Positions 1 to 5,947 of a stretch of DNA of 8,958 bases are shown here, piece after piece. The notes under the pieces were generated by a model, which did not search any database, was not told the DNA's origin, and saw nothing but the letters and a program-made list of their open reading frames with translations. The translations under genes were made by a program, and so were the position numbers. The DNA is from Negativicutes bacterium. Lineage in GTDB: Bacteria; Bacillota; Negativicutes; SKW292. The stretch spans positions 1 through 8,958 of the forward strand of contig JAOAFP010000056.1 of assembly GCA_026416215.1 (NCBI GenBank), given 5' to 3'. Each line of letters begins with the position of its first letter. Within the stretch, counting starts at the first letter, position 1.

Positions 1-115
1 GGAGGAGGCCGGTGATTATCCCGATGGCACGGTGATGGCCCCCCTGCAGAAGGGCTACCGGTTGGGAGAACGGGTGTTGCGGCCGGCGATGGTGAAGGTG
101 GCCTGTGGTCAGTGA
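1..115 (+). CDS. grpE: GrpE, nucleotide exchange factor of DnaK (C-terminal end only)
   Basis: Only the last 37 codons are present, in the frame beginning at base 2 and ending with TGA at 113-115. The visible tail contains the segments LQKGYRLGERVLRPAMVKVA, which match the conserved end of the GrpE beta-domain; this domain contacts the DnaK ATPase lobe and promotes ADP release. Position directly upstream of dnaK fits the usual hrcA-grpE-dnaK-dnaJ heat-shock operon. The gene is cut by the window edge, so the coiled-coil N-terminal part cannot be judged. The 55 bases between its stop and dnaK hold the dnaK ribosome-binding site; I see no promoter or CIRCE operator there, so co-transcription with dnaK is the simplest reading. 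Confidence 0.93.
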   Translation, partial: EEAGDYPDGTVMAPLQKGYRLGERVLRPAMVKVACGQ

Positions 116-154
116 CCGGGCCGGAAAGTGGGTTGCAGTACACTAATGAATTTC

Positions 155-160
155 AGGAGG
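155..160 (+). promoter_or_regulatory. Ribosome-binding site of dnaK
   Basis: AGGAGG lies 10 bases before the dnaK ATG in an A-rich context. It is a near-perfect Shine-Dalgarno sequence and the strongest in the window, consistent with high expression of DnaK. It fixes the dnaK start at 171. Confidence 0.85.
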
Positions 161-170
161 CAAAAAAATC

Positions 171-2006
171 ATGGCTAAAGTTATAGGAATAGATCTGGGT
201 ACGACCAATTCCTGCGTTGCCGTTATCGAGGGCGGTGAGCCGACGATTATCGCAAACGCCGAGGGGTCTCGCCTCACTCCGTCGGTTGTGGGCTTTTCCA
301 AGACTGGCGAACGGCTGGTCGGACAGCTGGCCAAGCGACAGGCCATATCCAATCCGGAACGGACCGTTAGCTCGATCAAACGCCATATGGGCAGCGACTA
401 CAAGGTTAAAATAGATGAGAAAGAATACACCCCGCAGGAAATTTCGGCGATGATACTGCAAAAGCTAAAAACCGACGCCGAGGCGTATCTGGGCGAGAAG
501 ATAACCAAGGCAGTTATAACCGTGCCGGCCTATTTCACCGATTCGCAGCGGCAGGCCACTAAGGATGCCGGAACGATCGCCGGGCTGGAAGTTCTGAGAA
601 TTATCAATGAACCGACTGCAGCGGCACTGGCTTACGGAATCGACAAGGGCGAGGATCATACCATTCTGGTTTTCGACCTCGGGGGAGGCACGTTTGACGT
701 TTCGATCCTCGAACTGGGAGCTGACCAGGTATTTGAGGTAAAGGCTACCAGCGGTAACAATCGACTGGGCGGTGATGATTTTGACGAGCGGATTATCAGG
801 TGGATGATCGGTGAGTTCAAGAAAGAATCCGGCATTGATCTGTCAAGCGACCGGATGGCCATGCAGCGGCTGAAGGAAGCGGCGGAAAAGGCCAAGATTG
901 AGCTGTCGGGAGTGTTGACCACCAACATCAACCTGCCGTTCATAACTGCTGACAGCAGCGGGCCCAAACACCTTGATCTTAACCTGACCAGGGCTAAGTT
1001 TGACGAAATAACCGCTGATCTGGTGGAGGCCACTATGGAGCCAACCCGGCGGGCACTGGCTGATGCTGGGATGACAGCCTCAGATATCAACCGGATTGTT
1101 CTGGTCGGAGGGTCGACACGCATTCCGGCTGTTCAGGAGGCCATTAAGCGGATCCTGGGCAAGGAACCTCACCGGGGGGTAAATCCCGATGAATGCGTGG
1201 CATTAGGGGCAGCCATTCAGGCCGGGGTTCTGGCCGGTGAAGTAAAAGACGTCCTGCTGCTGGACGTAACCCCGCTTTCACTGGGAATAGAGACGCTGGG
1301 TGGGGTGACCACCAGGATCATCGAACGCAATACCACGATACCAACCAGAAAAAGTCAGATATTCTCCACCGCTGCCGACAACCAGCCGGCGGTGGACATC
1401 CATGTCCTGCAGGGCGAACGGGAGATGGCAGTGCACAATAAGACCCTGGGCAGGTTTGAGCTGGGAGACATACCCCCCGCTCCCCGTGGGGTGCCGAAAA
1501 TTGAGGTGACGTTCGACATAGACGCCAACGGGATAGTTCATGTATCGGCCAAGGATCTGGGAACCGGCAAGGAACAAAAGATAACCATAACTTCTTCCAG
1601 CGGTCTAAGCAAGCAAGACATTGAAAGAATGGTTAAGGAGGCGGAGGCGCACGCCGAAGAGGACCGCAAACAGCGTGAGGCGGTGGATGCCAAAAATCAG
1701 GCCGATTCCCTGGTTTACCAGGCCGAGAAGGCACTGAAGGACGCCGGGGACAAATTGGACAGCGCAGTAAAGGAAAAGATTAACACCGGAATCAACGGGC
1801 TGAAACAGGCAATTGCCAGTGACGACGTTGCCCGGATTAAGGCCGAAACCGAGGCACTGGCAACCACCCTTCACGAGCTGTCGGCATCAATTTACCGTGA
1901 CAGTGGTCAGGCGGCGAGCGGACAGGGAGCGGAAGCAGCCGGTGGCAAGCAGGGCGACGATGTGGTTGATGCCGAATACAATGTTGTTGACGACGACAAA
2001 AAATAA
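171..2006 (+). CDS. dnaK: Chaperone DnaK (Hsp70)
   Basis: This is a 611-residue ATP-dependent Hsp70 chaperone that binds exposed hydrophobic peptides in the cytoplasm and works with DnaJ and GrpE. The ATPase domain opens with IDLGTTNS at residues 7-14 (phosphate 1) and carries DLGGGTFD near 169-176 (phosphate 2). The hydrophobic interdomain linker VLLLD is at 361-365, followed by the beta-sandwich substrate-binding domain and a charged helical lid. The flexible tail ends in DDVVDAEYNVVDDDKK. Between the segments IKRHMG and TPQEISAM the protein is about two dozen residues shorter than Escherichia coli DnaK; absence of that insert is a known trait of Gram-positive DnaK. The start is supported by a strong ribosome-binding site. 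All expected motifs are present and the reading frame is intact. Expression is probably heat-inducible as part of an operon whose promoter lies upstream of the window. Confidence 0.99.
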   Translation: MAKVIGIDLGTTNSCVAVIEGGEPTIIANAEGSRLTPSVVGFSKTGERLVGQLAKRQAISNPERTVSSIKRHMGSDYKVKIDEKEYTPQEISAMILQKLKTDAEAYLGEKITKAVITVPAYFTDSQRQATKDAGTIAGLEVLRIINEPTAAALAYGIDKGEDHTILVFDLGGGTFDVSILELGADQVFEVKATSGNNRLGGDDFDERIIRWMIGEFKKESGIDLSSDRMAMQRLKEAAEKAKIELSGVLTTNINLPFITADSSGPKHLDLNLTRAKFDEITADLVEATMEPTRRALADAGMTASDINRIVLVGGSTRIPAVQEAIKRILGKEPHRGVNPDECVALGAAIQAGVLAGEVKDVLLLDVTPLSLGIETLGGVTTRIIERNTTIPTRKSQIFSTAADNQPAVDIHVLQGEREMAVHNKTLGRFELGDIPPAPRGVPKIEVTFDIDANGIVHVSAKDLGTGKEQKITITSSSGLSKQDIERMVKEAEAHAEEDRKQREAVDAKNQADSLVYQAEKALKDAGDKLDSAVKEKINTGINGLKQAIASDDVARIKAETEALATTLHELSASIYRDSGQAASGQGAEAAGGKQGDDVVDAEYNVVDDDKK

Positions 2007-2018
2007 TCGTTGACCACT

Positions 2019-3146
2019 ATGGCGTCGAAAAGGGATTACTACGAAATCCTCGGCGTATCGCGGTCGGCCAGTGACGAGGAGATCAAGAAGGCTTTCCGCA
2101 AACTGGCCCGCAAATACCATCCGGATGTAAACAAGGACAACCGGAAGGAAGCCGAGGAAAAATTCAAGGAAATTAACGAGGCCTACGAAGTGCTGTCCGA
2201 CCGCCAGCGACGCAGCCGCTACGATCAGTTTGGCCATGCGGCGTTTGACGGTGCGGCTGGCGGCGGCTTTGATACCGGTGGCTTTTCCGACATTTTTGAC
2301 ATGTTTTTTGGTGGATTTGGCGGATTCAGCAGCCGTGGCGGCGGTGGGCGGCCTGGTCCCGAACGGGGTGGTGATATCCGCTATAATCTGGAAATCGAGT
2401 TTGAGCAGGCGGCATTCGGGGCTGAGATCGAGATTGAAATCCCCCGCAGTGAGGAGTGTACAGCCTGTGCCGGCAGCGGGGCCGCCAGCCGCAGCGATAT
2501 CGAAACCTGTTCCCAGTGCAATGGCAGCGGCCAGACTCAGGTGGTGCAGAACACTCTGTTCGGCCGGATGGTAAATGTAACCACCTGTTCCCGTTGCAAC
2601 GGCGAAGGCACGATAATAAGGAAAAACTGCCCCAGGTGCAATGGCCGGGGACGGGTGCGCACCCGGCGGAAGATTAAGGTTAAGATACCGGCGGGGGTGG
2701 ACAACGGGGCGCGAATCCGGGTGGCCGGCGAAGGTGAAGCCGGGATGAGAGGCGGCCCGGCCGGCGATGTCTACATCTTCCTTTTCGTCAAGGAACACAG
2801 GCTGTTCAAACGCGACGGCTACAACCTGCTTATGGAGGTGCCGATCAGCTTCGTGCAGGCCGCTCTGGGAGCGGAAATCGAGATTGCCACCCTGGACGGG
2901 CGGGAAACCCTGTTAATCCCCGAAGGCATACAGTCGGGAACGGTGCTGACCCTGAAAAATCGCGGCGTGGCAAAGCTGCGCGGCGGCGGACGGGGGGATC
3001 TTCTAATCACGGTCAGGGTGGTAACCCCCCGCAATCTTACCGGTGAGCAGCGGGAACTGCTAAGGCAGTTTGCCAGTATCGGCAGGGAGAATATTAATAG
3101 CGAGGAAAAAGGAATTTTCCAGCGGGTGAAAGAATTTCTTGCCTGA
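2019..3146 (+). CDS. dnaJ: Co-chaperone DnaJ (type I Hsp40)
   Basis: This 375-residue co-chaperone stimulates DnaK ATP hydrolysis and hands over substrates. The J domain contains HPD at residues 34-36, the motif that triggers DnaK. A Gly/Phe-rich segment follows at about residues 75-115. Four CxxCxGxG zinc-binding repeats start at C147, C164, C190 and C204, then come two beta-barrel peptide-binding domains and a C-terminal dimerisation stretch. All family features of a type I DnaJ are complete. The start was placed at the ATG (MASKRDYYEILGV), 12 bases after the dnaK stop; an in-frame TTG at 2010 would add only MTT. Neither start has a visible Shine-Dalgarno sequence, so translation is probably coupled to dnaK termination. 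After dnaJ, many Clostridia carry prmA; here it is absent. Confidence 0.98.
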   Translation: MASKRDYYEILGVSRSASDEEIKKAFRKLARKYHPDVNKDNRKEAEEKFKEINEAYEVLSDRQRRSRYDQFGHAAFDGAAGGGFDTGGFSDIFDMFFGGFGGFSSRGGGGRPGPERGGDIRYNLEIEFEQAAFGAEIEIEIPRSEECTACAGSGAASRSDIETCSQCNGSGQTQVVQNTLFGRMVNVTTCSRCNGEGTIIRKNCPRCNGRGRVRTRRKIKVKIPAGVDNGARIRVAGEGEAGMRGGPAGDVYIFLFVKEHRLFKRDGYNLLMEVPISFVQAALGAEIEIATLDGRETLLIPEGIQSGTVLTLKNRGVAKLRGGGRGDLLITVRVVTPRNLTGEQRELLRQFASIGRENINSEEKGIFQRVKEFLA

Positions 3147-3214
3147 CAGCCGGCGGGCGGAACACGGGATTGGGGTGGCCGGATCTGCCGGTGGGATGAT
3201 ATTGTCGGTCTCCC

Positions 3215-3228
3215 CGGCCGGGTGGCCG
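3215..3228 (+). repeat. Short GC hairpin (CGGCC / GGCCG)
   Basis: The arms CGGCC and GGCCG flank a 4-base loop GGGT. It lies in the dnaJ-yhbY gap. There is no run of T after it. It could be an RNA stability or pause element, or chance in a GC-rich spacer. Confidence 0.3.
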
Positions 3229-3237
3229 TGGTCGTTG

Positions 3238-3263
3238 CGGGCTGGCAGTAACCGGTCAGCCCG
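3238..3263 (+). repeat. Inverted repeat (CGGGCTG / CAGCCCG)
   Basis: Perfect 7-base arms at 3238-3244 and 3257-3263 enclose a 12-base loop that itself contains the palindrome ACCGGT. No T-run follows, so it does not look like a complete rho-independent terminator. It is the better of the two hairpins in this gap and may mark a partial transcription end or mRNA processing site between dnaJ and yhbY. Confidence 0.35.
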
Positions 3264-3304
3264 GCTGGCGGGGACGGAAAGCGTTGAAAGGGAACAGAGG
3301 CTGA

Positions 3305-3604
3305 ATGGTGAGTTTGACGGGCAAGCAGCGGCGGTTTCTGCGGTCAATGGGTGTCGGGCTGGTGCCGGTGACAACAATTGGCCGGGAAGGGTTGCATGGA
3401 TCGGCGGTGGATGGAGTGGAAAGGGCACTGGCAGCCCGGGAACTGATCAAGGTCAGGGTGTTAAAGGGTTGTCCGCTACCGGCCGGTGTGGTGCTGCCTG
3501 ACCTGGCCGGGCGGCTGCGGGCAGAACTGGTGCAGATTGTTGGCCGCAACGGCCTGTTGTACCGTCCGGCTGAGCGGGACCCGCAGATCGGGCTGCCGGT
3601 TTAG
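3305..3604 (+). CDS. yhbY: YhbY/CRM-domain RNA-binding protein
   Basis: This 99-residue protein is almost exactly the length of the stand-alone CRS1-YhbY (CRM) domain family, small basic RNA-binding proteins associated with the pre-50S ribosome. Supporting segments are LTGKQRRFLRS near the start, the IGREGL turn that corresponds to the family's GxxG loop, ARELIKVRV in the middle, and VGRNGLLYRP near the C-terminus, where the family has VIGKTLVLYRP. The ATG at 3305 is preceded at 3296-3300 by a modest AGAGG. It stops with TAG, the only TAG stop among the genes here. In Clostridia yhbY usually follows obgE and precedes nadD; here the nadD side is conserved but the upstream neighbour is dnaJ. 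Role in ribosome assembly is inferred from the family. Confidence 0.92.
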   Translation: MVSLTGKQRRFLRSMGVGLVPVTTIGREGLHGSAVDGVERALAARELIKVRVLKGCPLPAGVVLPDLAGRLRAELVQIVGRNGLLYRPAERDPQIGLPV

Positions 3605-3616
3605 GCGATCGGTCGG

Positions 3617-3787
3617 ATGAGGTTACGCAGGTCAGTTTGGTTTAGGCAGATTAAGATAGCTTACAAGCGGCGCAGTTTCTGGCAGGGGCTGCGCCTGTTC
3701 GTGCTGGTGGTGATTCTGCTCTCGTTGCTGCTGATTGTCGGTGAACAGTTGGCATGGATTTTTGGTCACTGGCTGGTGAGCGGATGA
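3617..3787 (+). CDS. Small single-pass membrane protein, function unknown
   Basis: A 56-codon open frame starts with ATG 12 bases after the yhbY stop and ends in TGA that overlaps the nadD start as ATGA, the classic coupled-gene junction. The predicted protein has a strongly basic first half (nine Arg/Lys and no acidic residue in residues 1-26), then a hydrophobic stretch at about 27-42 (LFVLVVILLSLLLIVG) and a short aromatic tail with three Trp/Phe-rich turns. By the positive-inside rule the N-terminus should be cytoplasmic and the C-terminus outside. I do not recognise a family. No good Shine-Dalgarno sequence precedes it (only GGTCGG next to the ATG), so it may depend on ribosomes finishing yhbY. 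Its packing between two real genes in an otherwise gene-tight cluster is the main evidence that it is expressed. Confidence 0.68.
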   Translation: MRLRRSVWFRQIKIAYKRRSFWQGLRLFVLVVILLSLLLIVGEQLAWIFGHWLVSG

Positions 3788-4395
3788 CTGCCGGAAATTA
3801 CGGTATACTGGGCGGGGCGTTTGACCCTGTTCACAACGGTCATCTGTTTATAGCCGACTACGCATGTCGTGCGGTACAACTGGAAAAGGTCATCTTCGTA
3901 CCTACTCTCTGTCCACCACATCGATCGCCGGCCGTCGCCCCGTTTGAACACCGCTGCCGGATGGTGGAATTGGCTACGGCCGGCGATCGGCGATTTGAGG
4001 CAAGTGATGCCGAACAACACCTTCCTGTACCGTCATTCAGTCTGAATACCGTCAACTATATCGGTGGCCGGCTGCCGGCCGGCAATCCGGTTCTTATCAT
4101 CGGTTACGACAACTTTTTACAGTTGCCAACCTGGCACCGTGTTGAAGAATTACTGGTCGTCTGCCGGGTTATAGTGCTGAAACGGACGGTGGCCGGGGCA
4201 GGGGGAGAGGGGGCGGTCTGGCAGAAATTACCGCTTTACGCCCGGCAGCGGATCGAGATTCTACCGTCCCCCCGCCTCGACATATCATCCTCACTGATCC
4301 GTCGCTGGCTGTCCGGCAGCGGGACTGATGTGCGCCCTCTCTTGCCGCCGCCGGTCTGGCACTACATAAGGAGCAACGGCTTATATGACCAGTGA
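3784..4395 (+). CDS. nadD: Nicotinate-nucleotide adenylyltransferase
   Basis: This cytoplasmic enzyme transfers AMP from ATP to nicotinate mononucleotide, giving deamido-NAD and pyrophosphate, a required step of NAD synthesis. The 203-residue protein begins MTAGNYGILGGAFDPVHNGH: the GGxFDPxHxGH nucleotidyltransferase motif has its two catalytic histidines at H17 and H20. VPTLCPPH at 39-46 fits the family FxPxxxPPHK segment, IIGYDNF the substrate-binding strand, and ISSSLIRR at 167-174 the second ATP-binding motif (ISSTxIR). The end HYIRSNGLY is typical. The start at 3784 is preferred over an in-frame ATG at 3754 because it puts the motif at the normal distance, is preceded by GGTGAG, and forms an ATGA overlap with the small membrane-protein gene. 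The gene overlaps yqeK by 11 bases. Confidence 0.97.
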   Translation: MTAGNYGILGGAFDPVHNGHLFIADYACRAVQLEKVIFVPTLCPPHRSPAVAPFEHRCRMVELATAGDRRFEASDAEQHLPVPSFSLNTVNYIGGRLPAGNPVLIIGYDNFLQLPTWHRVEELLVVCRVIVLKRTVAGAGGEGAVWQKLPLYARQRIEILPSPRLDISSSLIRRWLSGSGTDVRPLLPPPVWHYIRSNGLYDQ

Positions 4396-5035
4396 TAATC
4401 AGGTTCAGAACGAGTTTCTGGAACGGGTCAAGGACCGGGTCAAAGAACGGCTTTCCTGGCCGCGGTTCCGTCATTCGCTGGGGGTGCTGGTGTTTGCCGT
4501 CCGGCTGGCTGACAGATGGGGCGCTGATCGCAACAAGGCAATGCTGGCGGCAATGGTTCATGATTATGCCCGGGAACTGGGCAGGGAAAAGCTGATTAGT
4601 ATTGCCGGGCGGCTGCGAATTCACCTTGATAAATGGGAAAGACAGTCGGCGGGGCTGATGCACGCCAGAGTGGGAGCGGCCCTGGTCAGGGAAGAACTGG
4701 CTATCGAAGATCAGGAAATTTTGTCGGCGGTGGCCCGACACACCACCGGTTCGCCCAATATGAGCCTGCTGGATAAGGTTATATTTTTGGCTGACAGTCT
4801 CGAGCCGGGCCGCGAGTTCGACGGGGTGGACCGGCTGAGGCAGCTGGCCGAGCGGGATATAGACAAGGCCACGCTTTTTACCCTCGATCGTTCCATAGCC
4901 TACGTTCTGGAGAAGAAAGGCGAGTTTTTGCATCCGGCCACCGTGGCGGCCCGTAATTATCTGCTCGAGCAGCTGCGGCTGGAATTTCTGCGCCAGACAA
5001 AGGCGGCGAGAAAGGGGCGGAAAACCGGTGGCTAA
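4385..5035 (+). CDS. yqeK: HD-domain hydrolase YqeK (symmetrical Ap4A hydrolase)
   Basis: The 216-residue protein belongs to the YqeK family of HD-superfamily enzymes, which split diadenosine tetraphosphate symmetrically into two ADP using metal. Metal-ligand residues appear in the expected order: H30 (FRHSLG), H59-D60 (VHDYA), H93 (MHARVG), H119 (VARHTTG) and D137 (FLADSLEPGR). The LADxxEPxR segment is particularly characteristic of YqeK. The C-terminus adds a basic tail (KAARKGRK). The ATG overlaps the end of nadD by 11 bases, with AAGGAG at 4368-4373 lying inside nadD. A nadD-yqeK pair is common in Firmicutes and in some species the two are fused. Ap4A is a stress-associated nucleotide, so the neighbour chaperone genes are suggestive but not proof of a functional link. 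Confidence 0.95.
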   Translation: MTSDNQVQNEFLERVKDRVKERLSWPRFRHSLGVLVFAVRLADRWGADRNKAMLAAMVHDYARELGREKLISIAGRLRIHLDKWERQSAGLMHARVGAALVREELAIEDQEILSAVARHTTGSPNMSLLDKVIFLADSLEPGREFDGVDRLRQLAERDIDKATLFTLDRSIAYVLEKKGEFLHPATVAARNYLLEQLRLEFLRQTKAARKGRKTGG

Positions 5036-5942
5036 ACGGCGCAGGCGGATCAGGTGGGGGTGTCTGCTGATACTGGTATTCCTGACCGGCGGCATTGCCG
5101 GGGGGGCGGTATGGATACTGGCTGACAACTGGAGATATCTGACCGGGGTGGTGAGCGGGTCTGAGTCCGGGTCCGGACAGGTGGTGACGCGCGACCAATC
5201 TACCTTGAACGTGCTGGCTGTGGGCCAGGGTGAGATAACTGACGGCCCTTACGATGATGGCAGCGATCGCCAGGCCGATTTTATCGCACTGGCAATGTTT
5301 GACCTCAGGCACAACCTAGTCAGGATTATCAACATTCCCCGCAATACCGTGATCGGCAGCGATGGCCCCGAGCGCAGTCTGGGCAGGATTTATGCCAGCT
5401 TGGGCATCGAGGGCCTGCAGACGCGGGTGGCCGAGCTACTGGGAGTCGAAACAGGATACTACGTCATTGCCGACTGTCAGGGACTGAGGTCATTTGTCGA
5501 TGCTATGGGTGGGGTGGAGATATTCGTCGACAACGACATGCGCTACAGCGACCCTGCCGCCGGACTGGAAATCAACCTCGGCCGGGGCTACCGGCGGCTG
5601 AACGGCTCTGAGGCCGACAGCTATCTCCGCTACCGGTCCGACGGGTTGGGCGACATCGGCAGGGTTCAGCGTCAGAACAAGTTCATCCGCGGCTGGGAGC
5701 AGCAGTTTTTCAGCTGGTCGACGTTATGGAGGGCACCAATGATCGTCAGTTCACTTCACCAGTCACTGGTGACCGATCTGGATGACAGGACCATGCTGCG
5801 TCTGCTTTACGTGCTCGCTCACTACCGGTCGATGGATTTGCCGGTATATGTTCTGCCCGGGAGGACGATGACAGTGAACCGCTTCAGCTGCTGGCGGGTC
5901 GACCGGGAAGCTTCCCGGCAGTGGGCAGCCCAGCTGCTGTAA
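5028..5942 (+). CDS. LCP-family (LytR-CpsA-Psr) cell-envelope protein
   Basis: LCP proteins sit outside the membrane and attach wall teichoic acids, capsular or other glycopolymers from lipid carriers to peptidoglycan. This 304-residue protein has a basic N-terminus (KRRRRIR), one transmembrane anchor at about residues 11-32, a Ser/Gly-rich linker, and an LCP domain from about 58 to 240. The domain shows D80-R81 and D84 at the position of the usual RSD motif, IPRNT at 103-107, the GGV strand near 161-163, and YLRYRSDGLGDIGRVQRQ at 199-216, which holds the conserved Arg pair and RxxRQ. The family consensus PRDT reads PRNT here, a mild departure. The GTG start overlaps yqeK by 8 bases and has AAAGGGG at 5011-5017. 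LCP genes next to nadD-yqeK-rsfS are usual in Clostridia. Which polymer it handles cannot be told. Confidence 0.9.
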   Translation: MAKRRRRIRWGCLLILVFLTGGIAGGAVWILADNWRYLTGVVSGSESGSGQVVTRDQSTLNVLAVGQGEITDGPYDDGSDRQADFIALAMFDLRHNLVRIINIPRNTVIGSDGPERSLGRIYASLGIEGLQTRVAELLGVETGYYVIADCQGLRSFVDAMGGVEIFVDNDMRYSDPAAGLEINLGRGYRRLNGSEADSYLRYRSDGLGDIGRVQRQNKFIRGWEQQFFSWSTLWRAPMIVSSLHQSLVTDLDDRTMLRLLYVLAHYRSMDLPVYVLPGRTMTVNRFSCWRVDREASRQWAAQLL

Positions 5943-5947
5943 GCGCG

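Larger units (their letters stand above)
3147..3304 (+). other. GC-rich gap between dnaJ and yhbY
   Basis: This 158-base spacer is the longest non-coding gap in the window. It contains two GC-rich inverted repeats but no U-tract after either, so no standard intrinsic terminator is visible. I also see no convincing sigma-A promoter. An open frame runs through it from the end of dnaJ into yhbY, but its translation resembles nothing and it overlaps both real genes. The gap is the natural boundary between the chaperone block and the yhbY-rsfS cluster; whether transcription stops here cannot be decided by reading. Confidence 0.5.

Noticed and set aside
116..170. Possible CIRCE operator or promoter before dnaK
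   Set aside because: No TTAGCACTC-N9-GAGTGCTAA-like repeat and no spaced -35/-10 pair is present; control probably lies upstream of the window.
1887..2798. 303-codon open frame on the minus strand opposite the end of dnaK and dnaJ
   Set aside because: It lies antisense to two complete, well-conserved genes; the translation is low-complexity Ala/Gly-rich without recognisable motifs, as expected from GC-rich codon bias.
3139..3501. 120-codon plus-strand frame from the end of dnaJ through the gap into yhbY
   Set aside because: It overlaps both genes, has Gly/Ala/Arg-rich composition and no motif; yhbY in another frame explains the second half.
3754..3783. Upstream ATG start for nadD adding ten residues
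   Set aside because: It would push the GGAFDP motif away from the N-terminus and overlap the small gene by 34 bases; the ATG at 3784 has a GGTGAG and an ATGA junction.
4073..4084. 12-base palindrome TGCCGGCCGGCA inside nadD
   Set aside because: It lies in coding sequence (a Leu-Pro-Ala-Gly stretch) in a window full of GGCCGG words; chance is enough.
4169..5128. 319-codon open frame on the minus strand opposite nadD, yqeK and the LCP gene
   Set aside because: It crosses three real genes on the other strand, is rich in Pro, Arg and His, and has no domain I can name.
5263..5270. GCGATCGC octamer resembling the cyanobacterial HIP1 repeat
   Set aside because: I noticed a single copy; HIP1 is defined by great abundance, and the gene content is not cyanobacterial.
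5904..5915. Palindrome GGGAAGCTTCCC near the end of the LCP gene
   Set aside because: It codes for ordinary residues of the protein and has no T-run; it is not placed like a terminator and could only weakly affect the alternative kinase start.
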